From: Falciphora oryzae
Lineage: Eukaryota; Ascomycota; Sordariomycetes; Magnaporthales; Magnaporthaceae
Assembly (NCBI GenBank): GCA_000733355.1
Contig: JNVV01000003.1
Span: 2,300,568-2,364,567 of the forward strand
DNA: 64,000 nucleotides
Direction: 5' to 3'
The notes beneath the pieces are model-generated. The model saw only the letters and a program-made list of their open reading frames with translations, searched no databases and was not told the DNA's origin. The position numbers and the translations under genes were made by a program. Positions within the stretch are counted from its first letter, which is position 1; every line of letters starts with the position of its first letter. Shown here piece by piece: positions 12,111 through 25,055 of the stretch.

Positions 12111-15100
12111 AAAATAAAAAAATACACAAAATCAAGCCGTTGTTCACGCCCACTCACAACCCTCCTCCCACGCCATTGGCCTCTCATCATGCTGCGCTTG
12201 GGGCTTCAACGGCCATCCAGTCGCATCTGCTCGCTAAGCTGCCGGCCGGCCGCAACCTGCCTGCCCGAGGTACCCTTCGGCCGGAACCCCTGATGGATAC
12301 CTCATGTATGCAGAGCGTGCATATTTCCTCTCTCATTTTTGCCTTTTTTTTGTCGCGCAGACCGGTATTGACGGGGCCAACTGTCGAGGAATGCGAGGCA
12401 TTTACTCGTCGAGGTGAAATGGCCAGGCCCCAGGCCGGACGGACACGACGAGGGACACTCTTTTCCCACCTCCACTTGCAGGAGAATCGCCCACGCCCCC
12501 ACCACTTCGCGGGGGCTGTGGACGTTTTTGGCGACATGCAGAAGCCACCGCCGCAGGACGCCAGAGTGGCGCGCTATATTTTTTCCTCTCCCTTCTCAAT
12601 TTTTTAGTCCCAATGCTGTTCCTCCCCCTCCTCTTGCTGAACTGGGCAAATCACCGCTCCTTGAAGAGGTCAAGTGAGTTGAGAGATTGGACGAGGAGAC
12701 GGCCAGCCCCGGTGGAACTCCTCGGAAGCATCGGAGGTACTACACACAGGACACCCTCAAGCGATGCTTCATGGCGTTTTGCTTGCAGTGCTCTTCGAAG
12801 CAAAAGGCAAGCCCGGGTGGTTAGCCGTCGAATCCCCGAGCCCCGAAGCAGTGATTAGCCTGATCTCGAGGTCGTTTGGTAGCACAAGGGGGATCCTAGG
12901 TAGGTGCCTACCAGGTATATCCTATGTCTAACATAATGAAGATTGTCCAGAGATTCTGATGTGTGCCACATTAAAGGATGTTCAAAAGGGACGCTTAGTG
13001 ACAAGCAGCTCCATGTCACTGTGCTATTGTTTCGGCATGCTCCTTTCAGCTGACCGCCTGGATGTATGTACTTACAGTCATTCTTGGATTTACCTCCTAG
13101 CTCCTTTCCCATTTTCTTCCTCCGGTTCATTTCCCCCCTCTCAAATCCTTGGTTCTTCTTTGTAAGAGGTGATATTGTATGTAGTTGGTTGCTATTGGCA
13201 GTGGAAATTAGAAATTCATCCGACATCTTTGTTATCGAGCTATAGGTGGCCATCTACTCGAAATATTGCTCTTGCGTTATAGCTTATACGTGCCCGAGTA
13301 TTGCCCCGGTTGCTAGTGCTATCCGAGGCTCGTCGCTTGCGAGAGAAAATCTCGGTTTCAAAGGATCGAAGGTGGGTGGCACGCCACCGTTAGAGGGACA
13401 TGGAGGTTGCGCTACCACAGGACAGGATGCTACCATGACACCCGGACACATACGCATGTTGGCACAAGGGCGAGGGGTAAAGGAACGCCGAAGCCGTGCC
13501 CATCCAGCCATCCAACCATCTCGGTAGGTTGTCATCTGCCTCCCAACGCAGCATGCCCAGGAAAGCCCTGGGAAAACGACAGCCACTTTGGCTTATCCTT
13601 GCTTTTTCTTCTTCTTTCGCGATACTGGATTTCGCACCCTTGTCCCCAATATTCCCATGTTCAAGGCAGACCAAAGTCCCATGCAGCGCTGTGGCTTCTG
13701 CCCCCATCTTTCGAAACATAGAGTTACTTGAAATGACTACGTAGGGATTGAGGATTCGCCTATCTGGGTCGACGAGCAAGGCTGGGCTGGCGAAACATGA
13801 TCTCGTTTCTTCACGCCCGCCACCGATCGAGATCGTGCCCAGCTGGAGATACGCATGAGCTCTAGCAAACCAAACGACAGTTTGAAACCCGGCATGACCA
13901 TGATGATGGAGTTGACCCCCGCGCTGACGGCCCCAGCCGCAGTAACTCCACACCAAGCGCCCCGTGTCTGTCATGGATGATGCAAAACTCGGACTGTTTT
14001 CGATCTCAAAGGGCCCATTTCTACTGCGACAGCCGTACACCATGCAATCGTGCAGTGCCTTGGGGGAAGCCCTCAATGGGAGGGATGGGGTTTGGCCTCG
14101 ATCTGCAGCATCGCGAGGGCTAGGCACACATCCAACACAGCACGCCTCGACTAGGCCTCCATGCAATTGAGCGCGGCGGATTTTCAGACTCGACGGCCGG
14201 CTGGGATCATCAACGCGGGGGGCCGCGTTGGCTGCAAGTCCATTCCCACGCTAAAATGCGCCAGCTCCATCAATCAATCAGATCAATCAAACCCACTTCC
14301 AAAAACGTCTTAGTGGCAGTCCCTCGGCGCGCCAGCTCCATCAAGGACAAGCACAGGACAAGACCGGAATCTTCACGGGTGTCCACACATCCGCCCAGCC
14401 GCCCGCTCTCCGCTCTCTTTTCTCCACAGTTTCTTTTTCGCGCAATGCCCCCGGCGGCCGTGCTTGGTGGGACCGCCTCAGACCCACCGAGGATTTCCTC
14501 CATTCCAGGTGAGCCCCTGCTGTGAAGCGTTGATGCACATCGCCAGCTGGGTACCCAGGGGCTTGGTTCAGCCCGTCACGGGCTGTGCTTGCTTGATGGC
14601 CAGCACCAACCGATCTGGCTGGCGCGAGACGCTGGAGCCATGAATCAGATCAAAAACGAATCAAATGGCATCCCTAGCCGTGACCGGGAACCCTACCGGT
14701 AGGTCCACATGGGCATGGGCCGCTTTGACCGATCTCACTGTGGGGGGAGAGGGAACAAAGACGGCACGGCTGATGGAGAATGGGATGGGGTCCATAGCGC
14801 CCCTCCCCATGCCGAGTACGGCGGCCGGCGGGGTCTGCGTGCTGCTACTGTGCAACACTTCCGGGCCTGGTGCAGAGGCGACGTGCAGGGACTTGCAGAA
14901 TGGCGGGCGGCCGAGAGAGAGACGGGAGATGATGGATGGAGGCGGGGTGCTTGTAGTGTTTGTCTCAAGATGCGAGATGTGTGCCCTACCTGTCAATAAT
15001 TGGCTAACTGATCCCATTTCCCATTTTGGGAGGGGCCACGAGAGCGTCCGAACCCAGCTTTGTCCACACATAAACAGATCACTTTGACCACCGCGGAGAT

Positions 15101-18100
15101 CTGTCTTGGCCTTTCTTTTTTGCTGCTTGGGACGATATTGGCGAGTGATATGCGTGGAAGAAGAAGGGAAAAAAAAGGGGGGGGGGGGTGGAAGGATATG
15201 GGGTCAAGAAGACGACGAAGACGGCACGGCTGACGATTGTTTCTAACTGCCATCTCCTCGTTAAAATAAAATAAAATAATATATAATAAAAAAAATCTCC
15301 TCGGCCCTGACAGATGCCCCCAAATCGGGCAACACGAGCCCGTGTGCCTATCAACCCCAGGACCAGTGCCCATCATGTTACCCAAGCACCATGTAGCTAC
15401 CCTTCCGGGGAACCTAAGGAGACCGGTCGGCGCCGTTGTCTCTTTGCATCCCGCCCCGGCTGCGTGCACAGCGTCAAGGGCACACGGGCACACAAGGGAT
15501 ATCCTTCGTTTGCTGGTTTAGCGCATCTCGATTCTCGTCCACACGACCGCGATGGTGTCTGCTCGCTGCCAGCCCAGGCACAACCGCACTAGGGGGGTTC
15601 TGCCCCGCAAACTAAGAGGAGCGACGGGCAAAGGGCGGAAGTGAATGGGCATAAGTTGACCTGCCCAGTTCTCGTTTCGCGTCTTTTCTTTCTTTTTTTT
15701 TTTTTTTTCTTTTTTCAGCCGCTTGCCAGCGACTTAAATAACGCGCACAACAACAAGCCCGAGGCAGCATGAAAAAAACGCCACCAGCTAACAACAGATG
15801 CAGAGAGGCGTAGAGGCTAGCACAACCATCCTTTCTTTGTCAAAAGGGTAAAGATGGAGGACAGGGACAGGGGTTGTTGTGTGAGCGTGGGTTGCGTGGG
15901 TTGCGGGTGTCTGCGAGAAAAGAGAGTGCGTCCAAACCTCGAGGAAGCGCGCAGATGAACATCACACCCATGTCCATCCATGGATGAACCCTCCAACGCA
16001 TCCTTTGACCCTTTCCAAGCTTTGGGTCTCCATCTTGGCAGACTGTCAGCGGTCGGGGTAGGTCGGCTGCTCCCTGGTGTTTTTTTTTTCTCTTGTCTGA
16101 TGTCTGGGGAAGAGCACGTCCACAGAAGCAACTTGAAGCCCTCATACAGAGGCACAAGAGGGATGGATATATATTTGTGCCAACTGCGGGGGCCACGCAG
16201 GCTGGCGCATATTGTCCTGCCGCTCGGTCAATGTAGCTGAGGAGCCCTCGATGTGCTCTAGGCTAGGCTAGGTTGGTGGTGTCGTCGCATCGCATCGCAT
16301 CCCCACCCTATTCCCATAGCTGCGCAACTTACATGGGAGCGTGGGCCTTGGCAGCCCGGCCGAGGCTAGGTCCCCATTTTCCGTTTTTTTGCGAGCGCAT
16401 CCCATTAAAACCCCCACATACTCTCCGTGCTCCGCTCGATTTCTGTCCTTGCCCCTTCCCCAGAGATTCTCGCCAGTCCCGCTCGAGTCGGACGAAAGTC
16501 GCAAGACGTCCAAGAAGCAAAGGCCCGGTCGCCCGCCCGCGCCCCGTCCCGAATTTGCGCTGCAACAGTCCGTCGGCTTCGCATGCGCTTTCTTTATACC
16601 TGCCCGTATTCCAAATCCTTTTCCGATTCTTGTGCGAGTCTGGCCTTTGAGCCTGCCTTGCTCGCACCGACCGACCCGACTCACGTTCCCTCCCTGCTCC
16701 AACAAAGCCGCGGCGGCTGTCGTGGTCTTACCCTCACTCCACATCTTTGGGTTAGTGTAGCGTTCGATTTTTGTCTGACCCCCGCACTCAAGTCTGAGTA
16801 CCTCCACGCAACGGTTTGGTCTGAGGCGTCGAGGCTCGCAACTTCGATCCGACGCCGCCAGGTCTTTCCTTGTGCACGTTTTGGCGAAACTTTGTTTTTC
16901 CCCTTGTCTTGTTTCTTTTTTGTCTCCTTCTTTCCTCTACAGTGTGGGCTATTTTTCCCTTCTTGCTTTGCCGTCAACCGCCGCGTAGAAAGCAAAGAAC
17001 GACCACGCGACTTTGATCCCGACTCCCGTCCTTTCCCCTTCCTTTTACTCCCACAACACTTCGATCCTTCCCCTTCACCCAAACCCCACCCACACCCGGT
17101 CAAGTCGGATCGGGCGGACCGCAAAGTGTCCTTAAACTGTGCACTACCACGGGCCGGCTAGTCGAGCCCCCGAAGCATTCGTTGATGAGACCAGGCTTGC
17201 CGTCCCGTCACTGGCCCAGTTCCTGCGTTCCGTATTAGGATTGATGTCTGCCAGAGCAGGCCGCCAGCGGAACCGACTTGGATTGGACGGATGTGACGAG
17301 GGATTGGGGTGCATATGATATGCGTTATGGTGCTATCGAGGGCAGGCCGGTGTGTCTGTGGCGTCGAGTGCCCAGGCCTGCCCGCGCGTGGGTGGTCGAT
17401 GTACAAACCAATGTGCCTCCTGTTCCGCCCACCCACCACACCCACGCCACCTCCAGCCCGGGCAGGCAGCTCCACCAGGCGTGCCTGCTGCCCGCCCGCG
17501 CCCCTCTGCTCCTCTCCTGCAATCCCCACCCAGCGCACGGCCTTTGCTGCTCGACATGGGAGTCCCCTCGTCGCGTCGGCCTTCATATAGGGCCCGATTT
17601 TATAGCTGCGTGCTGCCATACCACCTCGACCTCCCCTCAACCAAGGGCCCCCCGACCCCGTCGCTGGCCGGCCACCCCCGTCCGATGCCACTCGACCTGT
17701 GACCCCCTGTTGCGCCCGCTCGTCTTTTTTTTTTCTGTCCTGCAGCGTCAACGGATGCCTGTCGTCGCATAGCTGCGGCCAACCCTTTTCATCCCCCCGG
17801 GCTTCCCGCCAACGCCATGTGCCACCCATTACACTCGCAACTCTTGTCTTCGCTGTGCTCTCTTCAGCTGCCCGAAAACAAGTCTCTCATATAGCCGCGG
17901 GCTTTTCTGACGACAGTTGCTCGCACGGCAAACGACCAGCTCACTCTGTGCCTTCGGTCCGGCCGCACTCCCGGTCCCTTGCCCGCAGGGACCCGCAGCC
18001 TACGCAATTCAACGATCCCGCACCAAGCGAAGACCCTGCCCGTCAGTTGGATGCTGGTTGGGTTCCCCCGTCTTCCCACCTGCCTAAAAGCGCACCGCTG

Positions 18101-18626
18101 GCGACATTGATCCCCATCAGCCCAGCCATGTTCACCTGAGGCCTCGCACCAGGTTGGGCGACGTCTGACAGAGGGTGCGCGCGCACACTTTTGTCCCTCA
18201 TACTTCCCGTCGCATACCCCATCGTTTTTTATCCGACATCCAGAGACGTCCTCGTCCTGTCCTAGCCGTTTGTGCCCTCGACGATCATCGCAAGCAGTCC
18301 CGTCCGGCCACTGCCTGTTTGGCGACACGAACCGCCAGCCTCGAGGCAAAACTGCTAGAGGCGCCCTGAGCTCGCTCCAGTTCCCGCCAAGGCCGCCGGG
18401 TTTGTGCTGTGCAACCAGAGCACGGTTGCAAAGCGGCAGACACGCTCTGGTGATATCTCCACGCTATCACCCCAGCTCAGTCACCTAGTGGACAGGTCGG
18501 AGCTTACTGAGGGGCACGTTACCCGACCCCTCTTCGTTCGAGGCGGCGCGTCGCCTTGCGGAGCTTGCTGCCGCGGATGTGGAACTTCTTCTATCATCGC
18601 AGACAGGCTCTGCCGACGGCCTGTCG
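11024..18626. other. 7.6-kb divergent intergenic block
   Basis: I find no convincing protein between the SAP30-like gene and the C2H2 regulator. The longest frames (for example 13390-14166 minus, 16427-17161 plus, 17158-17829 minus) lack domains, overlap on both strands and have an arbitrary composition. Features seen are a 30-nt A run at 12079-12108, a 16-nt T run at 15693-15708, a GGTAGG/CCTACC inverted repeat near 12900-12913, and a strongly pyrimidine-rich zone from about 16.4 to 18.5 kb. That last zone resembles a promoter plus long leader of the regulator. It may contain upstream ORFs, leader introns or an undetected non-coding transcript. Confidence 0.5.
12079..12108. repeat. Poly(A) run, 30 nt
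   Basis: An uninterrupted run of 30 A residues lies in the divergent intergenic block, flanked on both sides by shorter A-rich tracts. No target-site duplication is evident around it. Confidence 0.95.
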
Positions 18627-21600
18627 ATGATGCCTTCAGTCTTGGGCCCCGCTCATCCAACCATCATTCCAGGCGCCGGTCTAGGTCCTGTCCAGCAGAA
18701 CACGCCCGCCTCGCGTTCGCGCTCAAGCACGGTCATGCCCTCTCTCCAGGAGCCGACCCCGCCGCACAATGTCAAGCAAGAGGAGGAATCTTCCGACAGG
18801 GGACGTCGTCGGAGCCGCACTGATGAAGACGATGACGACGCCGTCGTCGAGCTGAAGCATGAGCAGGCAGGGGATGGCGACCCGAATCCGGGCAACTCGT
18901 CAAATTCGGACGCAGGCCCTGCCCGCAAGCGCAGGAGGAGCCGGAAAGGTCTGGACAAGAAGTTTGAATGTCCCCATGAAGGCTGCGGCAAGAGCTATTC
19001 CAGGGCCGAACACCTGTAAGTGCTACAAGCCTGCTTTGTTGGCTGGCGTGTCTGCGGCCAGTCCCCTTTCCATCTGCTGCCGCTGAGGCGCCCACTCATT
19101 CAGTATCTTCTAACACGACCTAATAGATACCGCCATCAGCTGAACCATGCCCCAAAGCAGATATATCACTGCGGCATGGGTGACTGCACCCGCAGCTTTG
19201 TGCGACTCGACCTATGTAACCGCCACAAAGACAGGCACACGGCCAAGGGTTCAGCCCTTAACCGCAAGGACAGGGACAGTATAATGGCGCATGGGAGCTC
19301 GCCCATAGTCCAGCCTACTGGCGCCCCATATGCGCCCCCCGGCTCCCTCTCGCCCGAGGCCAATCGACCCAGCACAGGTTACAACAAACCTCTTCCGAAC
19401 CATATGCAGTACTCCCCGAAGAACGGGCCATTTACCCCTCTCAGCAATACGCCTCCCGCGGGCTATCACTCGACCGGCTACCCGAATGGTGTATTCTATA
19501 TGCAGCACGACCAAGCTTACGGGGCCACGCAGCAGGGCCAGCGGGCAGCACCTCAACAGTCGCCGCCCGTCGCCCAGCCTCAACGCCCCAGTGTCCAGAC
19601 CGATGTCGGGCAGTTTGGAGTTCTGTCGCCCGTTTCCACCCATCACGGATACCACACCCACCAGAGCAACACCCCGCAGTCGACAGTCTACGTTGGGACC
19701 CAGAACTGCCCTCATTTAAGTCTAGGACCTTCAGATTTCGCACAAGGCACGGCGCCCTCGCCAGCCGTTTCTCGAGACATGGGCGGAGGGCGGTTTTACC
19801 CCCCTCAGCAGTCTGGGGACTATCCTGAGCAGGTTGCTCAGCAGCAACAGCAGCAGGAGCAGCAGCAACAACGCGGCAGCGACATGATCATGCTGGGCGA
19901 AATGGCCATGCCAAGTGCCATGCCGGTCTTCGGTAGTGATCATTTCTACCAAAAATCACCTTATGCCGGGATGCCTGAGGACTTTATGGCCTACTTGTTC
20001 AACACGAATGGTAGCCAGGCGGGTGACTCGCCCCATGGTCACATACTCCCTCCGGGGAGTCAAAATAAGTGAGTTCCCTCTCTGCGTTTGCGCTGTCGGT
20101 GGATGTTGTGTGTGGATCATAGCCACTAACCTGCTGGTGACGAGAAGCTACGGCGAGTTTAATAATCGCTACAATGTTCCTTATTATGGTCCCCCAGATC
20201 CGACGCAGTTGGGATACTTCCCGCCGCAACAGGTCATGGCAGTTGGGAACCTGCTCGACCAGAATCTTCCTGAGACCACTATTTCGGAGGAGAAGAGTAC
20301 CGAGGTTTTCGAATACATCAGGGACAGATTCCACGGTGCCAGCGATACCTCGCCGGTTGATCAACTGAAGGAGAGCATTGTTGAGGGAGACCGCTCCCAG
20401 GATACTCACATGCTGAGCCGCAAGATGATGCAGAGATACATAACATCGTACTGGCTGCACTTTAGCGATCAGGTGCCCATCCTTCATCAGCCGACGTTCC
20501 AGCCAGACAGGACGCCCAACCTGCTGCTCATCGCTATGATGGCCATAGGGGCCGTCAGCCTAGACGAGGCACAAGGCGCGCAGGTCACCAAGGCCGGCGC
20601 ACGGCTTTCCAACTTCCTGGCTTGGGACCTCCGCTGGGCCCTCTACATGGACTCCAACTTCGGGCCGCCGGCCAAGTTGTGGGTGTTCCAGGCCATGATC
20701 TTGCTGGAGCTGTACGAGAAGATGTACTCGACCAGGTCGCTACACGAACGTGCTCACATCCATCACTCCACCACCATTGTCCTCATGCGCCGTGGCAGAT
20801 CCTTGATCGGCAAGTCGTCGCTGGACTCGCCCAACCCACAGTCATCGAGGCATTCTTCGACCGGTGGCGTTCACACCCCGGACGAATGGTGGAACCACTG
20901 GATTACCAACGAAGCCACCCGCCGCGCGGCATTCGCCGCTTTCTGGCTAGACTCGATCCATGCGACCATGTTTGGGCATTCAACCGTCATGGTCGCCCAC
21001 GAGATGCGTCTTCCGCTGCCGTGCGACGAGAATCTTTGGAAGGCAACAAGCGGGGCCGAGGTCGGTAGAATCGAAGCCAACCTGCACTCGAGGGGCATCA
21101 AGACCCTCGCGTTCCTTGATGGCCTGAAGAAAACCCTGAGCGGGGTAGAGGTTCGGACCAACGCGTTTGGGCGCACGATCCTGATGGCCGGGCTGCTCAG
21201 CGTGAGCTGGCATATGAACCAACGAGACCTCCAGGTCAACTCGCTGGGGGGCGGAGTGTCACAGGCGCTGGGAGGCCGAGACAAGTGGAGGGGCACGCTC
21301 ACACGAGCGTTCGACTTTTGGCGGACGGACTTTGACAAAGCCCTCAAGAGCGGCTCGGCGCTGTCCATATACGCCGACCAAGACAAACATGCAGAGGAAA
21401 CCGTCACGTTCGAAAACCGCACGGTGCTCCATCACCTGGCGCACATGGCGATGCAGGTGGACATTGTCGACTGTCAAATCTTTGCGCGCGCCAAGCGGCT
21501 GCTGGGCCGGGCCATCGGCGCGCAGGACCTGAACAGCGCGCAGCGGAGGATGAAGGACAACTGGGCACCGAAGGCGAGGGCACGCGATGCCGTTTACTAC

Positions 21601-22023
21601 GCACTGAAGTTCTTGTCGTCTGTGCTCTTGTCGACAGAACCAGGCACGCCGGCGTCTCCCGGGCAGCCGCCTCGCGAGGAACCGTACTCGGCCCGTGAGG
21701 ACGTGTTGATGAACCGGCCGTGGGTTCTCTACTTTGCCGCCCTGGTTGTCTGGTGCTACGGATACGCCTTGGAAGGCCCGTGCAAGGACTACAACCCGCC
21801 ACCGACCAAGCAAGCTCAGTTACGGGAGATGTGCGACTACCTGCGGACATTTGGCGGAATCTCGGACCCTGAGGAGCTCAAGGTGATGACGGGGCTGAAC
21901 CGCAACACCGCATTGCTTGCGGTTCTCAAGGAATCATTCGAGGTAACGCGGTGGGAGCTTCTCCATGAAGGAGCGACTTTGCTGAAGAACTGCATCCAGC
22001 TCAACGCTGGCACCATGGTGTGA
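18627..22023 (+). CDS. C2H2 zinc-finger regulator with fungal_trans domain (Klf1-like layout)
   Basis: Three exons are inferred: 18627-19015, 19127-20068 and 20148-22023, with introns 19016-19126 (GTAAGT..TAG, branch CTAAC) and 20069-20147 (GTGAGT..AAG, branch CTAAC). This gives 1068 aa. Two tandem C2H2 fingers at about residues 112-165 span the first intron (CPHEGCGKSYSRAEHL / YRHQLNH, then CGMGDCTRSFVRLDLCNRHKDRH). A basic KRRRSRK stretch just before them may be a nuclear signal. A Gln/Pro/Tyr-rich linker follows. The C-terminal half has a fungal_trans signature near residue 545 (YWLHFSDQVPILHQPTF). The frame stays open upstream to 18489 without any ATG and reads ...AARRLAELAAADVE..., so a short upstream coding exon is likely. 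18627 is therefore a minimum start. Confidence 0.88.
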
Positions 22024-22110
22024 GGGCTGGGAGATAGATGTAGGCTATGCGGCTTCTATTCTTCATCCTTCTTTCCCTTTTGCTTTGCCTTCCTCTTGTC
22101 TCTCGTCATT

Positions 22111-22141
<31 letters not shown>

Positions 22142-22432
22142 CAAGCATGGCGGCAACCTTTGTTTCTTTGACTATCGACAAGGCCGGCGGCGAATGGTTG
22201 CGGTAACGTGGAATTTTGTCATCAGCTGCTACAGACCTTGTCCCAATTATATACCCATCGACTATTCTTTTACGGCGGCACAGCGGGATGATGCAAACGA
22301 AAGGATACCATATTCTCTATCTATCTATTTACTTTTCTAAGGAAACGGACCGCCATTAAAAAGCCTCAATGTCTATTCTATGGCGGGATTTACTGTGCCC
22401 CTCAACCGTGCACCAGCGAATTTCAAGCCCTG
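22024..22432. other. Short convergent intergenic region with poly(T) run
   Basis: This stretch holds the 3' flanks of the C2H2 regulator (plus) and the thioesterase (minus). It is dominated by a 29-nt T run at 22113-22141. I see no coding frame. Confidence 0.65.
22113..22141. repeat. Poly(T) run, 29 nt
   Basis: An uninterrupted T run lies about 90 bp downstream of the C2H2 regulator stop codon, in the 3' untranslated or intergenic part. Confidence 0.95.
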
Positions 22433-23061
22433 TCAGATCTTGGGCTTCACGGGAGGGTCGATGTTGACTTTGCCGTGCTCGCACGTAGAGATGACCTGGC
22501 CGTTGTCCTCCCTGCGCATGACGCCGCGGAGGGCACACAGCCTGGAGCCGATGGCGATGACCTGGCACTCGACGAGGACGGTGGTGCCGCTGGGAGCGGG
22601 GCGCACGTACGTGACCGAGAGGTTCCGGCTCACGCCCATCTGCCTCCAGAAGCCCGGGCGGGAAAGGAGGACCAGCGGCATGGTGGTGGCGAAGTCGAAG
22701 AGGGTCGCGGCGGCGCCGCCGTGCAGGGTGCCCAGCCTGTTGCAGTGCGACTTGGGCACGGTGAAGCGGAAGGTCGCCGTCGCCAGCGGGTCTTCGGTGC
22801 TGCCCGCGCCCGCACCCGCTGCCCCGGCGTCGTCCCGGGGCCGCGGGCCCGTGGCCGAGATCAGCTCGAGGTGCGGGAAAAAGGAGGTGGTGAAGTCCTG
22901 GGTTGCGCTGGGTTAGGGTCCAATAGCGTTGAGTGCTAATCGGTTCGTGCAAGTTGAGAACATAAAGAACGAACCGAAAACTCTCTGTACGCATCAATGG
23001 TTTTCTGGACTGTTATCCTTGCAGCTTCGTCTCCCCCGGACGTCTTATTGTTTGCTGCCAT
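22433..23061 (-). CDS. Hot-dog fold thioesterase (4HBT / PaaI-like)
   Basis: Two exons are inferred, 23061-22975 and 22897-22433, joined in phase 0 across a 77-nt intron (GTTCGT..CAG, branch CCTAACC), giving 183 aa. The core motif NRLGTLHGGAAATLFDFATTM (about residues 82-102) is the hallmark of the PaaI/ACOT13-type hot-dog thioesterases. A later SVTYVRP strand and a C-terminal acyl-CoA domain fit the family. Members hydrolyse acyl- or aryl-CoA thioesters. The exact substrate cannot be read from sequence. The C terminus (KPKI) is not a canonical peroxisomal PTS1, and I see no clear presequence. The donor GTTCGT is weaker than usual, so exon 1 is less certain than exon 2. The gene is divergent from PEX12 with 466 bp between their starts. 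Confidence 0.85.
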
Positions 23062-23527
23062 GCTGGGCGCTGCGGATTGTGACTGCCCGGTATCTTGATC
23101 GTATCAATGAGCCTCGTTGGCACCGCTTGCCTCGAAATCAATAGGTACCTTTGATTGATGGATGCTATTGAGAGGCGGTGCTAATAACCCCAGACACCAG
23201 CGCCGTCCCCACCGCCGGATTCTGGGGAAGCGGCCCTCAAATAGCGGCTGCTCCCCTGGGTGAGCGGTGGGCCCCCAGCTGCCCCAGCCGCACATGACGC
23301 TGACCGTCTGAGTCCCAGCCGTGTTTCGCTGGACCTCGGGCCATCGGCAAAAATCCATCCGCATTGTCAACACACGAGCGGATGCATCAATCCTTTGGTA
23401 ACCGCTCCACCGAACGGGCAGGTGCGATATCGACTGCATCCACGAGCTGGAGGCGATGATCTCGACAGCCTGCCACAACACACCGCCGACAAGCCAGCAC
23501 CAGCCCGAGGGCTGATGCGACTGCAAA
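23062..23527. promoter_or_regulatory. Shared divergent promoter, thioesterase / PEX12
   Basis: Only 466 bp separate the two start codons on opposite strands, so both promoters must lie here or overlap. I see no single decisive element. The region includes a ggtgctaataacccc stretch and GC-rich blocks. Confidence 0.5.
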
Positions 23528-24895
23528 ATGGAGTACGTTAGCGCCCTCTCCGGCGCGTCGTTCGACGAGGGCAAGCCGTCGCTGTTTGAGCTGCTATCGG
23601 AGCAGCAGCTCGCCGTCCTGCTGCCGCCCACGATCCGCTACCTCCTGACCGTCGCGACGCACCGCTACCCGCGCCACCTGCTGCGCGTCCTCAACTCGTT
23701 CGACGAGATCTACGCCCTCGCCTCCCTCATCGTCGAGCGCCACTACCTCCGCACCCGCGGCGGCTCCTTCACCGAGCACTTCTACGGCCTCAAGCGCGAG
23801 CGCGCCGGCCCCCTCTCGGCCGCCGACCTGCCGCGCGCCTCGTCGGCCGCGCCCCATCTCGTCCGCGAGACGCTCCGCCTGCGCTCCCGCGACGTCTGGC
23901 GCAACCTCGCCGCCCTCGTGCTCTTCCCCTACCTCAAGCGCCGCCTCGACGAGGCCCACGAGGTCGACGCCCCGCGCGCCGCCCTGCTCGGCGCCGCCTA
24001 CAACCAGCCGCCCCTGCCCGGCGCCCCGCTGCGCGAACGCCTGCTGTACTACTACCGCTGGTTTCTGCGCCGCGTCTACCCGGGCCTCAACGCGGCCTAC
24101 CACCTCGCGGCCCTGGCCTTCGGCCTCGCCTACCTGTTCGACAGCAGCCGCTTCCACCACCCGCTCATGTGGCTCGTCGGCACCCGCGTTCGCCGCATGA
24201 ACGCCGCCGACTACCAGGCCATCGACGCGCTCGAGAAGGGCGTGGCCGGTGCTGGTGCTGCGGGGACGCAGGCGGCCTCGCTGCTGTCGCCCAGGGGCCT
24301 GGCCAACAGGGCGCTCTCGGGCCTGTCACTGGCCCTCCCCGCCAGCCTGGTCCTGCTCAAGTTCCTCGAGTGGTGGCACGCGTCCGACTTTGGCAGGCAC
24401 CTGTCGGCCAGGGCCGTCGAGAACCTGGACCTGCCGCCGCCCGTCGTCACGGGCCTGGGCCTGCCGGACCGGATGAAGCAGGCGGCGGCAGCAGCGGACA
24501 GCAGTAACAATGAAGAAAAGAAGAAGAAGGAAAAGGGCAAGGAGAGTAATGGAGAAGAGAAAGAGGAGGACAAGGAGGAAGAGGCCGAGCCGCTGGCCGA
24601 GGACGCGCCCATCGCGACACCGTCGATGCTCCCCATCCTGACGGTCAAGCCGCCGGCCGACTCGTCGCTGTGCCCCATCTGCGCCGACGACATCACGACG
24701 GCGACGGCGTGCCAGACGGGCGTGGTCTACTGCTACACCTGCATCCACCGCTGGGTCGCGGGCGAGCACCCGCGGCAGGAGGCCTTTATGGCCGGCGGCA
24801 AGGAGGGCAGGTGGGAGAGCGGGGCCGGGCGGTGCGCCGTCACGGGCCGGCGGGTCCTTGGCGGCACCGAGGGCCTGAGGCGGATAATGGTTTGA
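23528..24895 (+). CDS. PEX12: Peroxisome biogenesis RING protein Pex12 (peroxin-12)
   Basis: This single-exon gene encodes 455 aa. The N terminus ([19 protein letters not shown]...[13 protein letters not shown]) and the [13 protein letters not shown]...ERHYLR stretch match the Pex2/Pex10/Pex12 membrane domain. Hydrophobic segments near residues 190-220 and 255-285 are likely membrane spans. A RING-type zinc finger starts near residue 382 ([29 protein letters not shown]). Pex12 RINGs are known to lack some metal ligands, which fits the irregular spacing here. Between membrane domain and RING lies a highly charged Lys/Glu insert (about residues 330-360). The protein should act in the peroxisomal RING ligase complex that ubiquitinates and recycles the Pex5 receptor. 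Its 3' end is about 160 bp from the convergent phosphoesterase gene. Confidence 0.95.
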   Translation: MEYVSALSGASFDEGKPSLFELLSEQQLAVLLPPTIRYLLTVATHRYPRHLLRVLNSFDEIYALASLIVERHYLRTRGGSFTEHFYGLKRERAGPLSAADLPRASSAAPHLVRETLRLRSRDVWRNLAALVLFPYLKRRLDEAHEVDAPRAALLGAAYNQPPLPGAPLRERLLYYYRWFLRRVYPGLNAAYHLAALAFGLAYLFDSSRFHHPLMWLVGTRVRRMNAADYQAIDALEKGVAGAGAAGTQAASLLSPRGLANRALSGLSLALPASLVLLKFLEWWHASDFGRHLSARAVENLDLPPPVVTGLGLPDRMKQAAAAADSSNNEEKKKKEKGKESNGEEKEEDKEEEAEPLAEDAPIATPSMLPILTVKPPADSSLCPICADDITTATACQTGVVYCYTCIHRWVAGEHPRQEAFMAGGKEGRWESGAGRCAVTGRRVLGGTEGLRRIMV

Positions 24896-25055
24896 GTCAC
24901 TTGTTGATGACCGCTGAGATAATAGGTAGTGAGTGCATTAGATGGCGTTGGGAGCGGGCGTGTGTATATTCTATAGCCACTTTTGTTTTTCGTATGTACA
25001 TACTTCTGTGCGCCCAATAGACCCCATTGGTTGCCCGGGTCGTCTCCCTTCACGC

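Noticed and set aside
13390..14166. 258-aa minus-strand frame in the 7.6-kb block
   Set aside because: No domain, odd composition, no good splice-joined partner exons and overlapping frames on the other strand.
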